DNA of 64,000 nucleotides. Source: MAG-120531 sp038125995. GTDB lineage: Bacteria > Bacteroidota > Bacteroidia > Flavobacteriales > Flavobacteriaceae. Positions 53,313-62,713 of the stretch are shown piece by piece (position 1 is the first letter of the stretch; every line of letters starts with the position of its first letter). The DNA lies in assembly GCA_038125995.1 (NCBI GenBank), contig JAYPEX010000002.1:62001-126000 (forward strand). The letters run 5' to 3'. The position numbers and the translations under genes were made by a program. The notes beneath the pieces were generated by a model. That model did no database searches. It saw nothing but the letters and a program-made list of their open reading frames with translations, and was not told where the DNA came from.

Positions 53313-55220
53313 ATGCTCAATATACACAACTTATCAGTTTCCTTTTCTGGAGAATTACTTTTTAAGGAAATTTCATTTCGTTTAAAAGGAGGAGATCGCG
53401 TGGGGTTGATTGGAAAAAATGGTGCAGGTAAGTCCACTCTCTTAAAACTATTGGCTGGAGATTTGGAGTCCGATGGAGGAACGATTGCCAAAGAAAAAGA
53501 GTGTCGAATTGGATTTTTAAGACAGGATATCGACTTTGAAATGGGGCGTACCGTTGTCGAAGAAGCTGAATTGGCATTTGTTGAAATCAAGGCTTTGGAA
53601 AAAGAAATTGAAGGGATTAATCAGCAATTAGCTGAGCGTACGGATTACGAATCTCAATCGTATCACGATTTGATTGATAAGCTCAGTGATGTTTCCCATC
53701 ATTACGAACTTTTAGGCGGATATAATTATCAAGGGCAAACCGAAAAAATTCTACAAGGATTAGGGTTTAAACCTTCTGATTTTGTCAAGTTGACAGAAAC
53801 ATTTTCGGGAGGATGGAGGATGCGTATTGAACTCGCTAAACTCCTTTTGCAATCCAACGATGTCTTGTTGCTCGATGAGCCTACCAACCATTTGGATATC
53901 GAATCCATCATCTGGTTAGAATCTTTTTTAAATACGTATCCCGGAGCTGTGGTAATTGTCTCACACGATAAAATGTTTTTGGATCATGTGACCAATCGTT
54001 CCATTGAAATTGTACTGGGTAGAATATACGATTACCCCAAACCCTATTCTGAGTTTTTATCACTTCGATCAGAGATTATCGAACATCAGCTCAACGCTCA
54101 AAAGAATCAACAAAAACAGATTGAACAAACTGAAAAACTCATCGAAAAGTTTAGAGCTAAAGCTTCTAAAGCTTCCATGGCACAATCGCTAATCAAAAAA
54201 CTTGACAAGATGGATCGTATTGAGGTCGATGTGGAGGACGGTTCTGTGATGAATGTTCGCTTTCCGGTGTCCATAGTGCCAGGTAAGGTTATTTTAGAGT
54301 TGCATGAATTGTCGAAATCATATGGAGATCACATGGTTTTAGAGGATATCAATTTGCTTTTAGAACGTGATTCTAAGACGGCATTTGTGGGTCAAAACGG
54401 ACAGGGAAAGACCACCTTAGCAAAGATGATTGTCGGTGAACTCAAGGCGAGTAGTGGGAACATCAAACTCGGCCACAATGTTCAAATAGGGTACTTTGCT
54501 CAAAATCAAGCAGAGTATTTGAATCCCAATAAAACGGTTTTGGACACGATGATTGATGCTGCCAATGAAACCAACAGAGCTAAGGTCAGAGATATTCTCG
54601 GTTCATTTTTGTTTCAAGGCGATGAGGTCGATAAGTTTGTCAAAGTTCTATCGGGAGGAGAACGAAATCGATTGGCATTAGCAAAAATGCTCTTAGAACC
54701 TTTCAATGTGCTTGTGATGGACGAACCGACCAACCACTTGGATATTGCCTCTAAGAACGTCTTAAAACAAGCACTAAGCAATTTTGAGGGTACCTTGATC
54801 CTTGTTTCTCACGATAGGGATTTTTTACAAGGACTCACCAATAAAGTTTATGAATTCAAAGATGGATCAATTAAAGAATACCTCGGTGATATCGATTATT
54901 ATCTAACCGAGCGACAGGCTGTTGATTTTAGAGCTATTGAGCAAAAAGAAAAGCCTAAGGAGGAAAAGAAAAAAAAGGAGAAGCAAGACTACCAGAGACA
55001 AAAAGAACAGAAATCTCTCAACAATAGGCTCTCTAAGATCGAATCAAGAATAAGTGACCTGGAAAAGAAAATTGCAGATCAGGATCAAGAGTTGCTCATC
55101 AACTACGATGCAACTGCTGCTGATCCTAAGTTTTTTGACAGTTATCAAAACAACAAAAAAGAGCTAGAGTCTCTTATGAAGGAGTGGGAAAAAATTTCAG
55201 ATTTAATTGATTTGGATTAA
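53313..55220 (+). CDS. ABC-F family ATPase (Uup/EttA-like)
   Basis: Soluble tandem ABC ATPase acting on ribosomes or in translation quality control; it has no transmembrane part. The 635 residues have ABC domain 1 (Walker A GKNGAGKST near 34-42, signature FSGGWRMR, Walker B VLLLDEPTNHLD), the charged ABC-F linker (about 245-300), ABC domain 2 (GQNGQGKTT, LSGGERNRLALAKML, VLVMDEPTNHLD), and a lysine-rich C-terminal coiled coil (about 545-635) like that of Uup, which binds nucleic acid. It does not obviously belong to an antibiotic-resistance subgroup. Confidence 0.93.
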   Translation: MLNIHNLSVSFSGELLFKEISFRLKGGDRVGLIGKNGAGKSTLLKLLAGDLESDGGTIAKEKECRIGFLRQDIDFEMGRTVVEEAELAFVEIKALEKEIEGINQQLAERTDYESQSYHDLIDKLSDVSHHYELLGGYNYQGQTEKILQGLGFKPSDFVKLTETFSGGWRMRIELAKLLLQSNDVLLLDEPTNHLDIESIIWLESFLNTYPGAVVIVSHDKMFLDHVTNRSIEIVLGRIYDYPKPYSEFLSLRSEIIEHQLNAQKNQQKQIEQTEKLIEKFRAKASKASMAQSLIKKLDKMDRIEVDVEDGSVMNVRFPVSIVPGKVILELHELSKSYGDHMVLEDINLLLERDSKTAFVGQNGQGKTTLAKMIVGELKASSGNIKLGHNVQIGYFAQNQAEYLNPNKTVLDTMIDAANETNRAKVRDILGSFLFQGDEVDKFVKVLSGGERNRLALAKMLLEPFNVLVMDEPTNHLDIASKNVLKQALSNFEGTLILVSHDRDFLQGLTNKVYEFKDGSIKEYLGDIDYYLTERQAVDFRAIEQKEKPKEEKKKKEKQDYQRQKEQKSLNNRLSKIESRISDLEKKIADQDQELLINYDATAADPKFFDSYQNNKKELESLMKEWEKISDLIDLD

Positions 55221-55271
55221 ACCTTAGGATACTTTAAACGTCTAAATACTTTATTAATATTATTTATAATT

Positions 55272-56408
55272 ATGGATAATTTATATCGAATGAATCAGCT
55301 TAGAAAAATAATTTTAGCTGTTCTTGGAATCGTCATTGTAGTAGTTTCATTTATGTTATCAGGTGTGATTATTGATAGTAAGCCGGTGTATGGTTCTAAA
55401 TCTAATAACACGGTCAAAGAAGTTTATACTCAAAAAGTTGCTAATCAAACAATTAAGACTCAAGTTCCAACCAATGGTGTACTTGTGGCTTATCAGAGAA
55501 TTACTTTGACCTCCCGGGTTCAAGGAGTTCTCGAGAGAATAGATCCTTTATTTAAAACTGGACAAACCTACCGAGAAGGAGCACTGATCTATCAAATTGA
55601 CGATGCAGATTACAGTGCAAGTGTTCGTGCTGCAAGAGCTAATTTTTTGAGTTTATTGACGTCAATACTACCAGATTTACAACTTGATTTTTCTAATGAA
55701 TTTGGCCAATGGTCTGCATTTTTATCGGAATATTCAGTTGATCAAGCAGTGCCAGAATTGCCAGAGATGTCCAATAAACTAAAGTTGTTTATATCTGGAA
55801 GAGGAGTACTTTCTAATTATTACAATTTGCAGAGTATGGAGCAAACATTGTCCTATTACAGCTACAAAGCTCCATTTACAGGAGTGTTAGTGGAAGCAGG
55901 AATGACTGAAGGGTCACTTATTCGACCAGGTCAACAAATGGGAGTGTTTATCAAACCTGGTGTTTATGAGTTGGCAGTACAACTACCAAAAACCTATGTG
56001 AATTTTATTTCAGAGGGGTCAGAGGTTCTTCTCTATTCCTTAGACGGTAATCAAAAATACAATGGGACGATTAATCGAATTAATGCCTCAGTAGACGCTC
56101 AAACACAATCGGTACAAGTGTTTATTCTTGTTGAAGATCAGCGTTTAAAAGAAGGGGTGTATTTAAATGCACAGTTAAATGCAATCGATATTGATAGTGC
56201 CTTTTCAGTGAAGCGTGGTTTACTCAATGCTGATCAGCAATTATTTGTGGTTGAAGATGAGAAATTAAGGTTACTACAAGTTGAGGTAGTCTATTATACA
56301 GAAACACAAGCGATTGTTCGTGGAATTGAAGATGGAACCAAAATTCTTGCAATTCCTGTATTAGGAGCTTTTGAGGGAATGGAAGTGAAATCAACGCCTT
56401 TGAACTAA
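55272..56408 (+). CDS. RND efflux periplasmic adaptor (HlyD/AcrA family)
   Basis: Membrane-fusion protein linking the RND pump to TolC. The 378 residues have an N-terminal transmembrane anchor (about 12-34), a lipoyl half-motif (VPTNGVLVAYQRITLTSRV, later YKAPFTGVLVEAGMTEGSLI), a short helical hairpin (about 115-190) and a beta-barrel domain (YELAVQLPKTYVNFISEGSE). The start could also be Met7. It lies 16 bp upstream of the pump gene and 51 bp after the ABC-F gene. Confidence 0.9.
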   Translation: MDNLYRMNQLRKIILAVLGIVIVVVSFMLSGVIIDSKPVYGSKSNNTVKEVYTQKVANQTIKTQVPTNGVLVAYQRITLTSRVQGVLERIDPLFKTGQTYREGALIYQIDDADYSASVRAARANFLSLLTSILPDLQLDFSNEFGQWSAFLSEYSVDQAVPELPEMSNKLKLFISGRGVLSNYYNLQSMEQTLSYYSYKAPFTGVLVEAGMTEGSLIRPGQQMGVFIKPGVYELAVQLPKTYVNFISEGSEVLLYSLDGNQKYNGTINRINASVDAQTQSVQVFILVEDQRLKEGVYLNAQLNAIDIDSAFSVKRGLLNADQQLFVVEDEKLRLLQVEVVYYTETQAIVRGIEDGTKILAIPVLGAFEGMEVKSTPLN

Positions 56409-56424
56409 GTTTAAGTACACGAAG

Positions 56425-59400
56425 ATGAAAAAATTACTAAACTATTTTATCAAATATCACGTTGCAGTAAACTTAATTGTTGTTGCCTTCTTTTTATTTG
56501 GTCTATTCGGAGCAAAGTCCTTGAAATCATCGTTCTTTCCCTTGACAGAATCAAAGATCATCACAGTGTCTATTGCCTATCCAGGGGCTTCTCCTGTCGA
56601 AATTGAGGAGGGAATTGTTCTTAAAATTGAGGATAACCTCAAAGGATTGCAAGGAGTCGATCGTGTGACTTCCGTTTCAAGTGAAAATGCTGGTTCGGTT
56701 ACTGTTGAAATTGAAAAAGGGCGCGACATCGATTTTATGCTTCTCGAAGTTAAAAATGCAGTTGATCGTGTTCCTGGGTACCCAACAGGGATGGAGCCAC
56801 TAGTGGTCTCTAAACAAGAAATGATTCGACCTACGATTAGTTTTGCTTTGAGCGGTGAAAATGTTCCCCTTTTGAGCCTTAAGAAAATTGGTAGACAGAT
56901 CGAGAATGATATTCGCGCTATGGATGGAATATCACAAATTGTAGTAAGTGGTTATCCAGACGAAGAAATTGAAATAGCCGTAAAGGAATCCAAACTCTTA
57001 GCATATGGACTTAGTTTTAGCTCTGTGGCTAATGCGGTAGCATCCTCTAATTTGATTGTGACAGGGGGGCGTCTAAAAACAGAAGCTGAAGACTTTTTAA
57101 TCCGTGCTAATAACAAAGGATACTATGCTGATGAGCTCTCTCAGATAGTTGTTGCTGCGAAGCCTGATGGAACAATCGTGAAGCTTGAAGATGTCGCTTC
57201 GATCAGTGATCGTTTTTCAGAGACACCCAATGCGACCTATTACAATGGTAATCTTTCGGTAGTGATCGATATCAATTCTACCAATTCTGAGGATTTGATT
57301 TCTACCGCTGATAAGATTAAAATCTATATTGAAGAATTTAACGATGCAAATACAAATGTACAACTCAATGTACTGAGTGATCAATCTGAAATTCTCAATC
57401 AACGTACTGAATTACTTTTAACCAATGCCTTTCAAGGTATGCTATTAGTATTGTTGTTTTTGTCACTCTTTTTAAATACACGTCTGGCGTTTTGGGTGGC
57501 TTTTGGATTGCCTGTCGCCTTTCTGGGGATGTTTATCTTTGCTCCCTTGGTTGGTGTGACGATCAATGTATTATCTCTATTTGGAATGATTATCGTAATT
57601 GGAATTCTCGTTGATGATGGTATTGTTATCGCTGAAAACATATACCAACATTATGAACGTGGTTCGAATCCAGTGAAGGCTGCCATTGAGGGAACGCTCG
57701 AAGTGATTCCTCCAATTGTTTCAGCGATCATCACAACAGTTTTAGCCTTTTCTATCTTTTTGTTCTTAGACAGTCGAATCGGAGAATTTTTCAGTGAAGT
57801 GTCCGTTATTGTGATTCTGACTTTAGTAATTTCTCTGGTGGAGGCACTACTTATTTTACCTGCCCATTTGGCTCATTCAAAGGCATTGCACGCATTGGAT
57901 AAGAAGCCTAAATCTACTACAGCTCAAGTTTTTGCAAAGCTTAGGGCTTTCAACAAGGTAGGGGAGAAGATCATGTTTTTTATGAGGGATCGCTTGTATG
58001 CACCTGCATTAGAATTTAGTTTAAGACATAAATTGCTTACTTTCTCATTCTTTGTAGCAGGCCTTATTTTAACTTTAGGGTCTATAGGTGGGGGAATCAT
58101 TAGAACTTCTTTCTTTCCAATGTTGGCAAGTGACCGAGTGACCATTACTCTCAATATGCCTAACGGAACTAATGAAAAGTTAACCGATTCAATTATTAGT
58201 TTGATTGAGGAAAAATCATTGATTGTTGAGCAGGAACTAACTGAAAAATATCTAAAAAATTCTGATGAAAAATTATTTCAAAATGTGATAAAAAGAATTG
58301 GTCCAGGATCACAACGCGCAAGTCTACAAATCAATCTACTGCCTGGAGAGCGTCGCCCCGATGCTATTCAATCAAATGTAGTGACCAAGAGATTGTCAGA
58401 ACTCGTGGGTCCAGTAATCGGAGTTGAGAGTTTAATTTATGGTTCTGGAGGAAACTTTGGAGGAAGTCCAGTTTCGGTTTCTCTTTTAAGTAATAATATT
58501 GAAGAGCTTAAAGTAGCGAAAAATGAATTGAAAAAGGTTTTACTCGAAAACGGAGAGCTTAAAGATGTTGCCGACAACGATCCTGCTGGTATCAAAGAAA
58601 TCCGTTTTGAACTCAAGGAAAATGCTTATGCTTTAGGACTCAATTTGCGAACAGTAATGAATCAAGTCCGATCTGGATTTTTTGGAGTACAAGCACAACG
58701 ATTTCAACGAGGACAGGATGAAATCCGAGTTTGGGTTCGTTACAATAAGGAAGATCGTTCCTCAATCACCCAATTGGAGGATATGAGACTTACACTTGCT
58801 GATGGAAGTAGAGTTCCCCTTAGAGAAGTTGCTAATTATTCAATTGTCAGAGGAGATGTGTCGATTAATCACCTAGAGGGGCGAAGAGAAATACAAGTTA
58901 GTGCTGACTTGGTTGATCCAAAGAAAACTTCTGCTACAGATGTGATGACCGAATTAAAGTCTGAGGTTATTCCTAAGATTCAATCAAGATATCCTTCTGT
59001 GACTCCTTCTTATGAAGGTCAAAATAGAGAAGCTGACAAACTGACGAATTCGCTCAATGCCGTAGGAATTCCCATATTGTTGTTGATGTATTTAGCTATT
59101 GCTTTTACCTTTAGAAGTTATTCACAACCGATCTTGTTATTTTTACTTGTTCCCTTGAGTTTGGTAGCAGTTGCATGGGGACACTGGATTCACGGATTCC
59201 CAATCAACTTTTCTTCACTTCTTGGAATTATTGCACTCATCGGTATTATGGTAAATGACGGTTTAGTGCTTGTTGGAAAATTTAACGGTAATTTAAAAAG
59301 AGGAATGGGATTTGAGGAGGCCATTCTCGATGCAGGTAAGTCTCGTTTTAGAGCTATTTTTTTAACTTCTGCCACTACCATTGCAGGATTGGCTCCACTC

Positions 59401-59643
59401 TTGTTTGAAAAAAGTAGACAGGCTCAGTTTTTAAAGCCCATGGCAATATCTGTAGCTTATGGAATAGGATTTGCAACAATTCTAACGCTCTTGATCTTAC
59501 CAATTTACATTTCTGTAAATAACAGTATTAAGGTGTATTTAAAATGGTTGATTAAAGGTAAAATTCCAACAAGAGAATCAGTCGAACGCGCCTTAAGAGA
59601 GGAAGAAGAACAACATTGGATCGATGAAGAAACAAAACATTAA
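56425..59643 (+). CDS. RND-family efflux pump permease (AcrB-like)
   Basis: Proton-driven inner-membrane pump exporting drugs or other amphiphiles. The 1072 residues have the duplicated twelve-helix RND layout. The N-terminal helix is followed by SIAYPGASPVEIEEGIVLKI, and the transmembrane helix-4 motif GILVDDGIVIAENIYQHYE carries the two proton-relay aspartates. The second half has the counterpart GIMVNDGLVLVGKFN. Large porter loops lie after helices 1 and 7. With the adaptor and TolC genes on either side it forms a complete tripartite system. Confidence 0.93.
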   Translation: MKKLLNYFIKYHVAVNLIVVAFFLFGLFGAKSLKSSFFPLTESKIITVSIAYPGASPVEIEEGIVLKIEDNLKGLQGVDRVTSVSSENAGSVTVEIEKGRDIDFMLLEVKNAVDRVPGYPTGMEPLVVSKQEMIRPTISFALSGENVPLLSLKKIGRQIENDIRAMDGISQIVVSGYPDEEIEIAVKESKLLAYGLSFSSVANAVASSNLIVTGGRLKTEAEDFLIRANNKGYYADELSQIVVAAKPDGTIVKLEDVASISDRFSETPNATYYNGNLSVVIDINSTNSEDLISTADKIKIYIEEFNDANTNVQLNVLSDQSEILNQRTELLLTNAFQGMLLVLLFLSLFLNTRLAFWVAFGLPVAFLGMFIFAPLVGVTINVLSLFGMIIVIGILVDDGIVIAENIYQHYERGSNPVKAAIEGTLEVIPPIVSAIITTVLAFSIFLFLDSRIGEFFSEVSVIVILTLVISLVEALLILPAHLAHSKALHALDKKPKSTTAQVFAKLRAFNKVGEKIMFFMRDRLYAPALEFSLRHKLLTFSFFVAGLILTLGSIGGGIIRTSFFPMLASDRVTITLNMPNGTNEKLTDSIISLIEEKSLIVEQELTEKYLKNSDEKLFQNVIKRIGPGSQRASLQINLLPGERRPDAIQSNVVTKRLSELVGPVIGVESLIYGSGGNFGGSPVSVSLLSNNIEELKVAKNELKKVLLENGELKDVADNDPAGIKEIRFELKENAYALGLNLRTVMNQVRSGFFGVQAQRFQRGQDEIRVWVRYNKEDRSSITQLEDMRLTLADGSRVPLREVANYSIVRGDVSINHLEGRREIQVSADLVDPKKTSATDVMTELKSEVIPKIQSRYPSVTPSYEGQNREADKLTNSLNAVGIPILLLMYLAIAFTFRSYSQPILLFLLVPLSLVAVAWGHWIHGFPINFSSLLGIIALIGIMVNDGLVLVGKFNGNLKRGMGFEEAILDAGKSRFRAIFLTSATTIAGLAPLLFEKSRQAQFLKPMAISVAYGIGFATILTLLILPIYISVNNSIKVYLKWLIKGKIPTRESVERALREEEEQHWIDEETKH

Positions 59644-59653
59644 GAATTTAAGC

Positions 59654-61000
59654 ATGAAGTTACGTATTGATATATTCATTTGTATAGGTTTAATGGGGTC
59701 AGCTGTATTTGGGCAGGAAGTTCTCGATAAACAAAAAGCTATTGCTTTAGCCTTAGAGCATAATTTTGGAATATTGATCTCCAAAAACAATCTGGAAATT
59801 GCCAATAACAATAAAAGTTTTTTCAATTCAGGATACTTGCCAACACTATCATCGAACGCAGGTGCAACCTACAACGGATCCGATTCTGAAATCGAATTTC
59901 CTGGTCAAACTCTAGAGGATGGGAGTCCTAGACCTAATCTCACAATTTCTGATGCAGAATCACAACGCTACAATGTAGGAGTCAGTTTAAATTACACGCT
60001 TTTCGATGGTTTGGGTAGAAAGTATACTTATAAAAAACTTAAAGAACAGTATGCGATTAGTGAATTGCAATTGAGAACTACGATTGAACAAACCATCCTA
60101 CAGCTCTTTAGTGTGTATTACCGTGTGGCTCAACTCAGTGAATCTTCTCAGATTTATAAAAATGCACTTGAAATTTCCAAAAACAGAAAACAACGTGCTG
60201 AGTTGGCATTTTCATATGGTCAATCTAATAAATTAGCGGTCTTAAATGCAGCTGTAGATGTGACAAATGATTCTGTAAACTTACTTCAGATTGAATTGCA
60301 AAAGAGTAATGCTATTCGAGATTTAAATTTACTGTTAAATCAATCGATGGAAAATCAATACGAGGTTGATACTCAGGTTGGTTTTTTGACGGATACGGAA
60401 CTTGCTTTAAAAACAGAAAATGCATTGAATAAGAATGTTGAATTGCTAAAATCTGAACGTAATGAAAAAGCAAATGAATACGATTTAAAGGTTGCGAAAT
60501 CAGGTTATTTACCTAGTTTAGGACTCAGTGGTTCTTATGGATGGAACCTCAATCAAAGTGCGGATTCTGCTTTTTTTCCGGGTACAGATAACAACACTTT
60601 TTCTACGGCTGTGGTAGCCAGTTTAAATTGGAATTTATTCGACGGTGGTAGAACCACAGTACGTTCTAAGAATGCCAAATTAAATCTTGCAAATAGTCAA
60701 TTGGATCGCGCCCAAGTTCAAAGAAATTTTGAACGTGATTTCGAAAATTCGAAACAGAATTACAAGACTGCGATAAGAATCTATGACATACAAAAACAAC
60801 AAGTAGAAACGAGTACCTACAATTTCGAACGCACCAGGTCTCAGTTTGAATTAGGTACCATCACTGCAATCGAATTTAGACAGGCACAGCTCAATCTAAG
60901 AAATGCTCAAAATCAATGGACTGTTGCTAAATACGAGGCAAAACTTGCTGAGCTTCAATTATTACAACTTTCAGGTGAATTGTTAAATACAGATTTTTAG
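59654..61000 (+). CDS. TolC-family outer-membrane efflux protein
   Basis: Outer-membrane exit duct of the tripartite pump. I start it at the ATG after the pump stop (448 residues), because this gives a clean signal peptide (KLRIDIFICIGLMGSAVFGQ); an ATG 30 bp upstream (59624) is in frame and would overlap the pump gene by 20 bp. The sequence has two repeats of the OEP helical hairpin (ALEHNFGILISKNNLEIAN and NKNVELLKSERNEKANEYDL) plus beta-strand segments. GLSGSYGWNLNQS and RSQFELGTITAIEFRQAQL are typical. The stop is 3 bp from that of the opposite-strand flavoprotein gene. Confidence 0.9.
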   Translation: MKLRIDIFICIGLMGSAVFGQEVLDKQKAIALALEHNFGILISKNNLEIANNNKSFFNSGYLPTLSSNAGATYNGSDSEIEFPGQTLEDGSPRPNLTISDAESQRYNVGVSLNYTLFDGLGRKYTYKKLKEQYAISELQLRTTIEQTILQLFSVYYRVAQLSESSQIYKNALEISKNRKQRAELAFSYGQSNKLAVLNAAVDVTNDSVNLLQIELQKSNAIRDLNLLLNQSMENQYEVDTQVGFLTDTELALKTENALNKNVELLKSERNEKANEYDLKVAKSGYLPSLGLSGSYGWNLNQSADSAFFPGTDNNTFSTAVVASLNWNLFDGGRTTVRSKNAKLNLANSQLDRAQVQRNFERDFENSKQNYKTAIRIYDIQKQQVETSTYNFERTRSQFELGTITAIEFRQAQLNLRNAQNQWTVAKYEAKLAELQLLQLSGELLNTDF

Positions 61001-61003
61001 AAT

Positions 61004-61642
61004 CTAATAGTTTTTTATAAACTTTTTAATGCTTTTTGGTAGTTCGTGTTGTTGATTAAATTTTAAATCCTCAATCGGTTCTTGGGCAACAAGTTTCATA
61101 GGTACGAAACCTGACCAGGTATCGCTATAGTCGTTTTCATCTCCCTCAGGCCCTCCACCTCTTATTTTGACAGAAGCAGAACAGATGGGAATCCTAAGAA
61201 GCATGGTCGCCTTGAGTTGTGATGGAGTTCCCAAAAACACTTCATCCCATCTTCCGTCTATGATATGATCGGTGATTATTTTCAGGCCATGGAGAAATTC
61301 TTCGCTTTCATGCGCTACGAGCGCTGCTTTTCCGTAGACAACAGCAGAGCGATAATTAGCTGAAGTATTAAAAAGCGTTTGAGCCAAAACAACACCGTCT
61401 AAATGGGTCACATTGATACATACTTCATCATTTTTGAGTAATTGATTGAGCATGTGATTTTTAGTAGAACCATGAATGTAGATGGTGTCCCCCTCTCTTC
61501 CGAAAGCTGTAGGAATACTGTGTGCTTTTCCCTGATACACGAATGAAACATGGCATAAAAAGCCAGCGTCTAATACGCAATAGAGGTCTTCTTTTGTGTT
61601 CTCTTGACGATTGTTTCCTCTGATGATTTTATTGAATTTCAT
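61004..61642 (-). CDS. Pyridoxamine 5'-phosphate oxidase-family flavin-binding protein
   Basis: Split-barrel FMN-binding protein of 212 residues, of the group annotated as pyridoxamine 5'-phosphate oxidase-related or nitroimidazole-resistance-like. Seen are DLYCVLDAGFLCHVSFVYQG, SIPTAFGREGDTIYIHGST, CINVTHLDGVVLAQTLFN, YRSAVVYGKAALV and SASVKIRGGGPEGDENDYSD. True PdxH residues are not clearly present, so the substrate is unknown. It converges on tolC with a 3-bp gap and is divergent from the MerR gene. Confidence 0.85.
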   Translation of the reverse strand: MKFNKIIRGNNRQENTKEDLYCVLDAGFLCHVSFVYQGKAHSIPTAFGREGDTIYIHGSTKNHMLNQLLKNDEVCINVTHLDGVVLAQTLFNTSANYRSAVVYGKAALVAHESEEFLHGLKIITDHIIDGRWDEVFLGTPSQLKATMLLRIPICSASVKIRGGGPEGDENDYSDTWSGFVPMKLVAQEPIEDLKFNQQHELPKSIKKFIKNY

Positions 61643-61682
61643 GAACTATAATTTTATCTAAAGATACAAATTACGCATAGTA

Positions 61683-61710
61683 TTGAATTCAAATAGATTG
61701 TCTAACTTTG
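61683..61710 (+). promoter_or_regulatory. Promoter of the MerR/CarH-like gene
   Basis: TTG at 61683-61685, 17 bp, then TAACTTTG at 61703-61710 is an exact TTG-N17-23-TAnnTTTG promoter. It overlaps codons of the longest possible reading frame, which shows that translation starts downstream at 61731. The -7 box is identical to that of crtI. Confidence 0.75.
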
Positions 61711-61730
61711 TTTTAAATTGCATATACAAA

Positions 61731-62630
61731 ATGGAGCTCATCAAGAATAATTTTAGTATTTCTGATTTAGAAAACCTTTCAGGAATTAAAGCACATACAA
61801 TTAGAATATGGGAGAAGCGTTATGGATTGCTAAGTCCCGAGCGAACCAAGACAAATATTCGGACCTATTCTCTTGAGAGTTTAAAAAAGATCCTCAATGT
61901 TGCCTTATTAAACAACAACGGATATAAAATATCAAAAATAGCAGATCTCGATGAGCAAGAATTTAAGCATTATGTAACAACTATAATCGACAAGGAATTC
62001 CATAGTGATTACTATATTCAAGAATTCATTTTGTCGATGTTTGCATTTGATCGACATCGTTTTAAACAGATCAATTCAGAACTAAAATCAAAATATTCTT
62101 TTGAGCAGTTATTTGAACAGTTTTTTATGCCACTTTTAATGCGTATTGGGCTCTTGTGGCAATCGGGTGTGATTACACCTGCGCATGAACATTTTATTGC
62201 TGTTTTAATCAAAGAACAATTGCTGTTAGAGATCGAAGAACTTCATTCAATCGCAAACTCATCAGATGAAACCTACATTCTATTCCTGCCAGAAGGAGAA
62301 TTACACGATTTAGGTATCTACTACATCTATTATCTATTGCTTCAACAATCTAAGAAGGTACTGTATTTAGGGGCTTCTGTTCCATTGCAGGATTTGGAAA
62401 AACTTTTAAATCTATCATCGAAAATTAATTTTGTGAGTTCATTTACTGTAGCTCCTGATGTGTACTCGATCAACGAGTACCTTCATAAAGTGAATGATAT
62501 GCTCTTGAATACATCTTCCAATCATTTTTTTGCATGGGGTTCGGTGCTAGATTCAGTTGATGAATTGCCCTCTAAGCAAATGTTAATTACTTCTAATTTA
62601 TTGGAAATCAAAGACTTTTTAGTATCTTAA
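61731..62630 (+). CDS. MerR-family regulator with CarH/LitR-like cobalamin-binding domain
   Basis: DNA-binding regulator whose layout matches the B12-dependent photoreceptor repressors CarH/LitR. The 299 residues have a MerR helix-turn-helix (about 7-75: FSISDLENLSGIKAHTIRIW), then a helical bundle with W143-x9-E153-H154 (LLWQSGVITPAHEHF), as in the CarH Wx9EH motif. A Rossmann-like C-terminal domain follows with E190-x-H192-x-x-G195 (EGELHDLG), the ExHxxG cobalamin signature whose His is the lower Co ligand in CarH. The start is fixed by the promoter at 61683-61710. crtI follows 83 bp downstream, supporting control of carotenoid synthesis. Cobalamin or light response is inferred. Confidence 0.85.
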   Translation: MELIKNNFSISDLENLSGIKAHTIRIWEKRYGLLSPERTKTNIRTYSLESLKKILNVALLNNNGYKISKIADLDEQEFKHYVTTIIDKEFHSDYYIQEFILSMFAFDRHRFKQINSELKSKYSFEQLFEQFFMPLLMRIGLLWQSGVITPAHEHFIAVLIKEQLLLEIEELHSIANSSDETYILFLPEGELHDLGIYYIYYLLLQQSKKVLYLGASVPLQDLEKLLNLSSKINFVSSFTVAPDVYSINEYLHKVNDMLLNTSSNHFFAWGSVLDSVDELPSKQMLITSNLLEIKDFLVS

Positions 62631-62662
62631 CATGATATATAACTAAAAAAGCAAATAATTCT

Positions 62663-62693
62663 TTGTAAGAGAATTCATTTTTGTTTAACTTTG
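62663..62693 (+). promoter_or_regulatory. Promoter of crtI
   Basis: TTG at 62663-62665, 20 bp, then TAACTTTG at 62686-62693 is an exact flavobacterial promoter 20 bp before the crtI ATG. The same -7 octamer occurs in the MerR gene promoter, so both genes may be read together or respond to one regulator. Confidence 0.75.
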
Positions 62694-62713
62694 GTATGTA
62701 AATATTAAACAAA

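Noticed and set aside
61683..61730. Upstream TTG start for the MerR gene (16 extra residues)
   Set aside because: The TTG is the -33 element and the extension contains the -7 box, so it is not translated.
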